Of a stretch of DNA of 5,117 bases, positions 1 to 4,442 are shown piece after piece. The notes under the pieces are model-generated. The model saw only the letters and a program-made list of their open reading frames with translations, was not told the DNA's origin and searched no databases. This DNA is from an uncultured Methanomethylovorans sp. (lineage in GTDB: Archaea; Halobacteriota; Methanosarcinia; Methanosarcinales; Methanosarcinaceae): NCBI GenBank assembly GCA_937968035.1, contig CALBTS010000692.1, forward strand, positions 1 through 5,117. Reading direction: 5' to 3'. The translations under genes and the position numbers were made by a program. How positions within the stretch are numbered: the stretch's first letter is position 1; the number at the start of each line of letters is the position of its first letter.

Positions 1-45
1 CCACCGAGATCTACACTCTTTCCCTACACGACGCTCTTCCGATCT
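1..45 (+). other. Illumina P5/TruSeq read 1 adapter remnant (library artefact)
   Basis: The first 45 bases match, as far as I can recall the sequence, the 3' portion of the universal Illumina P5/TruSeq adapter, ending in the familiar GCTCTTCCGATCT. This is synthetic sequence left at the contig edge. It replaces the rest of the UbiB-like gene: the reverse-strand reading frame enters the adapter and meets an adapter-derived TAG at 24-26, adding a false tail of six residues (DRKSVV). Genomic sequence starts at 46. Confidence 0.97.
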
Positions 46-398
46 TCATCTTGAATTACATATTCAACATCTTCCAATGCAAATGAAGGGACATTGTCCT
101 GAAGTTTTGCAAATTCATCTGCATATTCAAGCGGTATCAAATCCTTACGAACACTGAGTATTTGTCCTAATTTCACATAGGTAGGACCAAGTTCTTCAAG
201 TACTTCCCGTAATCTTTCAGGACGTGATACTGCTTCTTCTTTTGATGTATAGAGTTTATTTGAATCTAAGATGTGAATGTGAAACGGACGAAGTTTCAAC
301 TGATCAACAAGATAGTCAAATTCATATTTTATCAAAATATCTATTATTTTTTTGTACCTTTTTATCATTGAGTATTTGCGTAGTATACTAAGGTTCAT
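46..398 (-). CDS. UbiB/ABC1 (AarF) family atypical kinase, N-terminal part, cut off by adapter
   Basis: About 118 residues of the N-terminus of an ABC1/UbiB protein (family usually about 500-560 residues) are present. The family signature is clear: a helical leader, then [20 protein letters not shown] with the KxGQ motif (K76-L-G-Q79), followed by LSVRKDLIP and a segment with [10 protein letters not shown]. The KxGQ helix is known to lie over the nucleotide pocket of these kinases. Bacterial and mitochondrial members support ubiquinone synthesis; the archaeal role is unsettled and an isoprenoid-lipid or methanophenazine link is only inference. I place the start at the ATG at 398, because AGGAG (410-406) lies seven bases upstream; a longer frame from 440 has no such support. 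A TATA-like element lies at 445-452. The 3' end is missing because the adapter begins at 45. A decayed copy of the first 24 codons lies just upstream. Confidence 0.9.
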
Positions 399-400
399 AC
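327..400. repeat. Direct repeat, copy 1 (within intact UbiB-like gene)
   Basis: This 74-base segment covers the first 24 codons of the UbiB-like gene and two bases before the ATG. It pairs without gaps with 475-548 at about 78 percent identity, including two unbroken ten-base blocks (CTATTATTTT and TAGTATACTA). Both copies have the same orientation, 148 bases apart. Confidence 0.8.
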
Positions 401-444
401 CGATTCTCCTATTTTTATATAAGATTATAATACGATACAATAAA

Positions 445-452
445 ATATATAA
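445..452 (-). promoter_or_regulatory. Putative TATA box for the UbiB-like gene
   Basis: On the minus strand the sequence TTATATAT lies about 50 bases before the ATG at 398. Archaeal transcription usually starts about 25 bases after the TATA centre, which predicts a start near 423 and a leader of about 25 bases that would carry the AGGAG ribosome site at 406-410. The surroundings are very AT-rich, so a chance match is possible. Confidence 0.4.
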
Positions 453-474
453 TAGATGTATTGATTATTGCGAT

Positions 475-546
475 CTTTAGCAAAATCTCTATTATTTTCT
501 TGTATCGTTTTACTATCAAGTATCTCTGTAGTATACTAAAATACAT
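475..546 (-). pseudogene. Remnant of a second UbiB-family gene (first 24 codons only)
   Basis: Read on the minus strand from the ATG at 546, the first 24 codons give MYFSILQRYLIVKRYKKIIE plus ILLK. Aligned without gaps to the intact neighbour, 15 of 24 residues are identical and most changes are conservative (D/E, I/L, I/V, K/R). At the DNA level 475-548 matches 327-400 at about 58 of 74 positions. Similarity stops abruptly after codon 24; the frame then runs through unrelated AT-rich sequence to a TAA at 415-417, giving 43 residues in all. A GGTGA six bases before the ATG could still be a ribosome site. The best reading is a tandem paralogue that lost almost all of its body, leaving its start in the promoter region of the surviving copy. 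Conservative substitutions suggest it once evolved as a protein. Confidence 0.7.
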
Positions 547-548
547 AC
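475..548. repeat. Direct repeat, copy 2 (UbiB remnant)
   Basis: This is the partner of the repeat at 327-400. It holds the ATG and 24 codons of the UbiB remnant. Upstream of both copies a shared ATCGGT is visible, directly before the ATG in copy 1 but eight bases further out in copy 2, so the homology may reach into the leader with one small indel. Confidence 0.75.
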
Positions 549-561
549 AAGGTCACCGATT

Positions 562-645
562 TCACAATATATTGTGCAGCATTACTGTAAAGTACATCAA
601 AGAAGGCGCAAATAAAATCACCAAGTATAGTTTGCTACAATCCAT
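562..645 (-). CDS. Possible 27-residue hydrophobic small protein
   Basis: In the gap between the CrtC-like gene and the UbiB remnant, an ATG at 645 opens a frame ending with TGA at 562-564. A strong AAAGGAG lies nine bases upstream, better than the ribosome site of several larger genes here. The peptide begins MDCSKLYLVILFAPSLMYFT and has a hydrophobic centre (about residues 7-23) that could span a membrane. I do not recognise it and it is short enough to arise by chance. The ribosome site is the only positive evidence; conservation in relatives has not been tested. Confidence 0.22.
   Translation of the reverse strand: MDCSKLYLVILFAPSLMYFTVMLHNIL
563..576. promoter_or_regulatory. Perfect 14-base palindrome containing a TATA-like core
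   Basis: CACAATATATTGTG reads the same on both strands. Its AATATATT core lies 23-24 bases before the ATG of the UbiB remnant (546), where an archaeal TATA box would give a leaderless or nearly leaderless transcript. It could be an old promoter with an overlapping operator, or a chance palindrome in AT-rich DNA. Confidence 0.3.
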
Positions 646-673
646 AGATCTGCGCTCCTTTACCAATTCCGTA

Positions 674-1861
674 TTAGATCACAAATCCCGATGTGTCTTC
701 CACCATTCCCTGGCCACTTCCAGTAGTATCCAGTGTAATTACATCATAATTAGTTTCGATTTTAAGATCAATGACTTCTACAAGATTTTCAATGTATTTA
801 AAATCAAAATCTTTCCTGAAGCTGAATGACTTTTTACAGTAGCTTTTCATGACTACAAATACCTTATTTCCTTCAGCAGTAACAATCCACCTTTTATCTT
901 CTTTCTCTGAAGGATATTCATGAACACTAACCTTTTCGAAATAGTGCATTTTCTGAGTCATGGAATCGTAAAAACTCATAGAATTGTAAATATCATATTC
1001 CACCCCCATTACCTCAATCGAGGGTACAAAATAAGTCAATATAGAACCATTCCTGAAAACTATCCTTGACCATTTCCATGGAATGAACGGACCAACTACT
1101 ATGACCTTTTGAGCATAACATTTACCTGAGAAATCGTTACAAGAAAGCTGACCTTCGAAATCAAAATAAAGGTTAGCTAGGCGAAAACCAAACAAACCTT
1201 TGAATTGCTCTGACAACTCGGAAATGAATTCAGTATTTTCAGGTTTCTTTATCGTCAGAGAACAAAACTTTTTACCAGCTTCCATAATATTCAGAGAATA
1301 TTCAGGAAATGAACCACAAAATTCAGCACTGATATTATCATTAAAACAAGCTATAATATCATCCTTAATTTCAATGGTGCAGAGGTCATCTGTAATCGTT
1401 CTCTGTTTTTCATCATATTCCCATGAAACACAATAACCCTCTGTTCGGTTATCAGACACTTTGCTATCTTTTATGTAGCGACCATTAACCTCGATGTCAC
1501 CGTCTGTTCTACCAAACATCAAAAAAAATTGACGTTTTGAGCCATCATTAGCAGTAAATTTCATGAACCAATATTCTTTTCCAAAAAGAGGAAGATCATC
1601 AAATGAAAAAAGAAGGTCATCGATATTCTTTCCTGATTTCTTCTTCAAAAGAAGTCTTTCAATCCTATTCTTACTTTCTTTCAGTTCATTTATTGAAGCA
1701 ATAAATGCTTGTTTTTCCTTTTTAGGCAGCGTTTTGATGTAATTGTTTCTTTTTTTTATGAAATTCAGCAACCTATTCTTATCCATACCAACCTGATTTC
1801 CAACATCGCTATTTCTAGAATCGTTCTCTGTTAATGTCGGGCTTACAGCTTCTTCAATCAT
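674..1861 (-). CDS. Uncharacterised protein with CrtC/AttH-like (lipocalin-type) signature
   Basis: A 395-residue soluble protein with no evident signal peptide or membrane segment. After a charged, probably helical N-terminus (about residues 25-80, rich in K and E), a beta-rich body begins at about 95 with KEYWFMKFT, then QFFLMFGRTDGDIEVNG. A second block at about 225-280 reads FGFRLANLYFDFEG, then GKCYAQKVIVVGPFIPWKWS and a FRNGSILTYF strand. The pattern of G-x-x-Y-x-QKV, then PFIPWxW, then GSxLxYF resembles the paired lipocalin-like domains of hydroxyneurosporene synthase/AttH proteins, which handle hydrophobic ligands; this is recognition from memory, not a search. The ATG at 1861 is preferred because GGGTG lies six bases upstream; a GTG at 1870 in the same frame would add three residues. 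It follows the Tes-like gene closely, suggesting joint transcription and a lipid-related role. Reaction unknown. Confidence 0.85.
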   Translation of the reverse strand: MIEEAVSPTLTENDSRNSDVGNQVGMDKNRLLNFIKKRNNYIKTLPKKEKQAFIASINELKESKNRIERLLLKKKSGKNIDDLLFSFDDLPLFGKEYWFMKFTANDGSKRQFFLMFGRTDGDIEVNGRYIKDSKVSDNRTEGYCVSWEYDEKQRTITDDLCTIEIKDDIIACFNDNISAEFCGSFPEYSLNIMEAGKKFCSLTIKKPENTEFISELSEQFKGLFGFRLANLYFDFEGQLSCNDFSGKCYAQKVIVVGPFIPWKWSRIVFRNGSILTYFVPSIEVMGVEYDIYNSMSFYDSMTQKMHYFEKVSVHEYPSEKEDKRWIVTAEGNKVFVVMKSYCKKSFSFRKDFDFKYIENLVEVIDLKIETNYDVITLDTTGSGQGMVEDTSGFVI

Positions 1862-1939
1862 ATTTAACACCCATTTTTTCCATTTCTAAAATATTCCACA
1901 TTCTCCGGTCAGTATATTACAACTGGGGACAGTAAATGT

Positions 1940-3508
1940 CTATGAGTAAAACGGTTTTGAGAATTTTGCCTCTACTTCCTGTCGATGGATTGTATTATAT
2001 GCACAGAATGGAATCACACGTCCATCTGGTGTAGCGTAGTGTATTCCACACCTCTGCACCCTCTCGATATCAAAATTATAGGGATCTTGAAAATGCATTG
2101 ATCCAAGGAACAAACTATTCCTGTGGAAGGGCTTTAAAGCTTCTCCTGTACCTTTATTGAAAAAATCCATTATCATTTTCGTGACATTGATAGACTGTGG
2201 AGCAGTTTTCTGATCGATGAAACTGGATATTTTGTGAAGGGCTTTACTAGTAAGACCTGCTTTTTTTATCTGAAAATTCGTATTACTTATCTGAGGGGAT
2301 ATCTCATCTAGATATTCAAACAAACCGTCTACATCCACAAAACGAGTAATAGGAATTAGCTTATCTCCATCTTTGAAAATATATGTAACAGTTCCACAGT
2401 GAGGATGTATTGTGAATTGTAGAACTTGTTTGTTCAACATGGCTGCTATGAATCTGGATATTGACGTTGATTGTGGTACAGAGAACCAATCATCCCTGCA
2501 GATAGTCCCATTTGTTTGTTCTTCAGTCATTAATAAAAAATCTGGAATTGTAATTCTTTTTTTCTCTCTTTCTGTCTGATCAATGCGACCTGTGAAAGCA
2601 ACTGGTTGGAAATTGACGCCTTTGATAACATCAAGCCTTTCTGAAGCAAAATTGATTATATTTCCAACTTGATGATCATTTACTTCTTTTATAAGAGTTG
2701 GTACCAACACAATGCTCGCAATTCCTGCAGTACGACAGTTGTTTATTGCAGCATTTTTCAATGGAAAGGCATTAAAACCACGTGTAATGTGATAGGGTTC
2801 TTCTCCTATACCATCAAATGACAAATAGACAGTCTGAAGACCAGCTGTCCTTAATTTATGTGCAAATTCTACATCCTTTGCAATTCTTACTCCATTAGTG
2901 GCAATTTGAATATGTAAAAAATCAAGGTCTTTTGCCATTGATATTAGCTCTGGCAAATCATCACGTACAGTTGGTTCACCACCAGAAAATTGGACCGCAC
3001 AGCATGGAACAGGTTTCTGATTCCTAAGCATAAGTAGCATATTCTGAATCTGTTCTTCATTTGGCTCATAAATGAATCCACTTCTTTTTGCATTCGCAAA
3101 ACATACAGGACAGTTAAGATTACATCTATTTGTTACATCAATGTTTGCCAGAATAGTGCTGGTTGTATGTTTTTCACATAATCCACAATCAAGAAGATGA
3201 TTCTCGCTCTTTATTGCAGGATTTAAAACACCTGTGCCTACTACATGAGATTGACAGAACTTATTATAAAGTTCAAAATCAGACCAATAGATATCTTGGA
3301 AAGTACCATGATTAGAACAATACTTGGAAAGGTAAACGCTGCCATCTTCTGTGAAAATTTCAGCAGGAATTTTGTCCAAGCATTCCGGACAAAGTGAGAT
3401 TGTATTTTTTATGTGCAACCTTTGTTTTTTATTTAGCTCATCCGTTTCGCTATTTTTTGAAACTACATTTATACTCAAATTGCAGTCTGTTGTGCATTTG
3501 CTAGTCAT
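1940..3508 (-). CDS. Radical SAM protein of the tetraether lipid synthase (Tes / GDGT-MAS) family
   Basis: 522 residues, close to the family length of about 500-520. Known Tes enzymes (from Methanococcus aeolicus; MA_1486 of Methanosarcina acetivorans) use radical SAM chemistry to join the tails of archaeal ether lipids into membrane-spanning tetraethers. In order: an N-terminal cysteine module (C40-P-E-C43, C64 followed by NHG, possibly C85), a CGLC pair (C108, C111), the radical SAM CX3CX2C motif (C129, C133, C136), GGEP at 176-179 for SAM binding, an HPHCGTVTYIF block (C371), and a C-terminal CGIHY to PFC element (C487, C502). This multi-cluster layout fits Tes rather than simple radical SAM enzymes. 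The segment VPQSTSISRF near 344-353 carries Q346 where I recall a cysteine in close relatives. The ATG at 3508 has GGTGA four bases upstream. It ends with TAG and lies 43 bases after the regulator. It may be Tes itself or a paralogue. Confidence 0.87.
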   Translation of the reverse strand: MTSKCTTDCNLSINVVSKNSETDELNKKQRLHIKNTISLCPECLDKIPAEIFTEDGSVYLSKYCSNHGTFQDIYWSDFELYNKFCQSHVVGTGVLNPAIKSENHLLDCGLCEKHTTSTILANIDVTNRCNLNCPVCFANAKRSGFIYEPNEEQIQNMLLMLRNQKPVPCCAVQFSGGEPTVRDDLPELISMAKDLDFLHIQIATNGVRIAKDVEFAHKLRTAGLQTVYLSFDGIGEEPYHITRGFNAFPLKNAAINNCRTAGIASIVLVPTLIKEVNDHQVGNIINFASERLDVIKGVNFQPVAFTGRIDQTEREKKRITIPDFLLMTEEQTNGTICRDDWFSVPQSTSISRFIAAMLNKQVLQFTIHPHCGTVTYIFKDGDKLIPITRFVDVDGLFEYLDEISPQISNTNFQIKKAGLTSKALHKISSFIDQKTAPQSINVTKMIMDFFNKGTGEALKPFHRNSLFLGSMHFQDPYNFDIERVQRCGIHYATPDGRVIPFCAYNTIHRQEVEAKFSKPFYS

Positions 3509-3551
3509 TTGCTCACCATTTTTATTACTTTTATCTGCTATGGATACGAGA

Positions 3552-3986
3552 CTATTCTATTGATGCAGATTGATTCCACTCTGCATCAATGAAATGCCTG
3601 AAAACACGAACATGCTCTTTCCCACAGTACCATGTAGCATTGAGGTTAGGAGGAAATATTTCATCATTGACAGTGACTACAAGAAGTTCTTTCTCATCAA
3701 CAGAAAGGATACCACCCATTAGAGGACTAGAATTGTTCTTTTTATTATACACTTTGACTTCAGCACCGGGCAACTCTGTGGCAATTTCATCTGCATAAAT
3801 TTTATCATTGACAGTTATTTTAACCTTCACGCCCTCACTGATTTTTTCACGAATCTCTTTCCAAATACTGCCCATAATAGGATAAACAGCAACAATTTGG
3901 TTCAATGGAACGTATGACGAAGAAAAAAGAATCTCTTTATTGGATGATTCAAGCATTTGAAGTATCTTGTCAGTGACATTCTTCAC
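3552..3986 (-). CDS. TrmB-like regulator, C-terminal sensor half (frameshifted fragment)
   Basis: This frame continues the TrmB-like protein begun at 4338. It reads KNVTDKILQMLESSNKEIL, then SSSYVPLNQIV, an EKISEGVKVKITVNDKIY strand, a GAEVKVYNKKNNSSPLMGG stretch and a strand ending LLVVTVNDE, closing with a WYCGKEHVRVFRHFIDAEW helix. That is the phospholipase-D-like sensor fold that follows the winged helix in TrmB proteins, where the effector binds. The nominal start is a GTG at 3986 without a ribosome site, and the same frame is open further upstream, reading INGVKNVTDKI, a usual TrmB linker. I therefore read it as the downstream half of one gene rather than a separate gene. With one base removed, the joined protein is about 261 residues, normal for the family. 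It ends with TAG, followed in frame by TAA seven codons later. Confidence 0.75.
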   Translation of the reverse strand: MKNVTDKILQMLESSNKEILFSSSYVPLNQIVAVYPIMGSIWKEIREKISEGVKVKITVNDKIYADEIATELPGAEVKVYNKKNNSSPLMGGILSVDEKELLVVTVNDEIFPPNLNATWYCGKEHVRVFRHFIDAEWNQSASIE

Positions 3987-3990
3987 ACCA

Positions 3991-4338
3991 TTAATTATTC
4001 CATGCCGAGTTATCTTCTAAAGTCCCTTCCTGTTTTTGATAGATATTTTCAAGTTGTTCCAGGGAAAAATCCACAGCAACCGCGTAATCTTTTGTCAACA
4101 GAGTGATTATTCTTTCGGGTTCCTGTGCTTTATATCTCATTGGTTTGGAGTTCTGAATCTCGATTAACCCTCTGTTTTTAAGTTTGTCTATTACACCATA
4201 CACAGCAGAACGTGGGACACCCGAAAGAGTATGGAGGTCAGCTGCATTCCTGCTTCCGTACTGCGTTAGTGCTGCCAGAATTTTGGCTTCATAGGCTGTC
4301 AAACCTAATTGTTGCAGAGATTCTATTAACAATTGCAT
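3991..4338 (-). CDS. TrmB-family transcriptional regulator, N-terminal winged-helix half (frameshifted)
   Basis: 115 residues. LQQLGLTAYEAKILAALTQY starts a winged helix-turn-helix, with a recognition helix at about 42-56 (PRSAVYGVIDKLKNRG) and a wing with SKPMRYKAQEPER. A coiled segment (about 88-105, FSLEQLENIYQKQEG) follows, as in TrmB proteins, where it supports dimerisation. The frame stops at TAA (3991-3993) just after SAWNN; removing one base gives SAWNINGVKNVTDKI and joins smoothly to the sensor half at 3986. The ATG at 4338 has no ribosome site and a TATA-like AGTAAATA lies about 30 bases upstream, so the transcript is probably leaderless. The gene heads a likely operon with the Tes-like enzyme and faces the exporter across 104 bases, making both plausible targets. 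Whether the split is real or an assembly error cannot be told here; if real, the protein would lack its sensor. Confidence 0.85.
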   Translation of the reverse strand: MQLLIESLQQLGLTAYEAKILAALTQYGSRNAADLHTLSGVPRSAVYGVIDKLKNRGLIEIQNSKPMRYKAQEPERIITLLTKDYAVAVDFSLEQLENIYQKQEGTLEDNSAWNN

Positions 4339-4407
4339 AATAACATTGATATAAGTATCTTCTATTTACTATCTTCGGTACAACAATAAACTAGTATTAA
4401 ATAACTA

Positions 4408-4414
4408 TTTATAT
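4408..4414 (+). promoter_or_regulatory. Putative TATA box for the exporter gene
   Basis: TTTATAT is a good archaeal TATA element. A start about 26 bases downstream would fall near 4437, giving a leader of only about six bases before the ATG at 4443, which fits the lack of a ribosome site there. Confidence 0.45.
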
Positions 4415-4436
4415 TGTTAGTATTCTATTACTAACA
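4415..4436. promoter_or_regulatory. Perfect 8-6-8 inverted repeat, candidate operator
   Basis: TGTTAGTA, six bases (TTCTAT), then TACTAACA form perfectly matched arms, typical of a site for a dimeric winged-helix protein. It begins where the TATA box ends and runs to just before the predicted transcription start, so binding would be expected to block the exporter promoter. The adjacent TrmB-like protein is the obvious candidate ligand; this is inference from position and symmetry. Confidence 0.5.
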
Positions 4437-4442
4437 GATATC

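Larger units (their letters stand above)
4339..4442. promoter_or_regulatory. Divergent promoter region between regulator and exporter
   Basis: This 104-base AT-rich spacer must hold both promoters. On the minus strand AGTAAATA at about 4363-4370 sits near the distance expected for a leaderless regulator transcript. On the plus strand TTTATAT at 4408-4414 serves the exporter. Several short TAGTAT or TACTAT elements (near 4367, 4393, 4419) are scattered through it and could be half-sites for one regulator. No ribosome site is visible on either side. Confidence 0.55.

Noticed and set aside
24..440. Long 138-codon form of the UbiB-like gene
   Set aside because: The first 14 codons lie upstream of the AGGAG that marks the ATG at 398, and the last six residues and stop are encoded by adapter.
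432..508. Nine-base inverted repeat ACGATACAA (432-440) and TTGTATCGT (500-508)
   Set aside because: The arms are 59 bases apart in very AT-rich DNA and one arm lies in the UbiB-derived segment, so a functional hairpin or mobile-element end is unlikely.
461..829. Plus-strand frame of 122 codons overlapping the UbiB remnant and the end of the CrtC-like gene
   Set aside because: It covers the antisense of two better-supported features, has no ribosome site and shows no family pattern.
1200..1436. Plus-strand frame inside the CrtC-like gene
   Set aside because: It is a shadow of the minus-strand gene, with no ribosome site or recognisable sequence; frames at 3351-3563 and 3589-3798 were dropped for the same reason.
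1868..1870. GTG at 1870 as start of the CrtC-like gene
   Set aside because: GGGTG is well spaced for the ATG at 1861, whereas the GTG itself overlaps that site and has only weak purine-rich sequence before it.
1862..1939. Terminator or promoter between the Tes-like and CrtC-like genes
   Set aside because: No T-run on the minus strand and no convincing TATA element were found, so co-transcription is the simpler reading.
3984..4000. Programmed +1 frameshift in the TrmB-like gene
   Set aside because: AAT before TAA could in theory slip forward one base, but there is no stimulatory structure or upstream ribosome-like site visible, and family members are normally in one frame; mutation or error is simpler.
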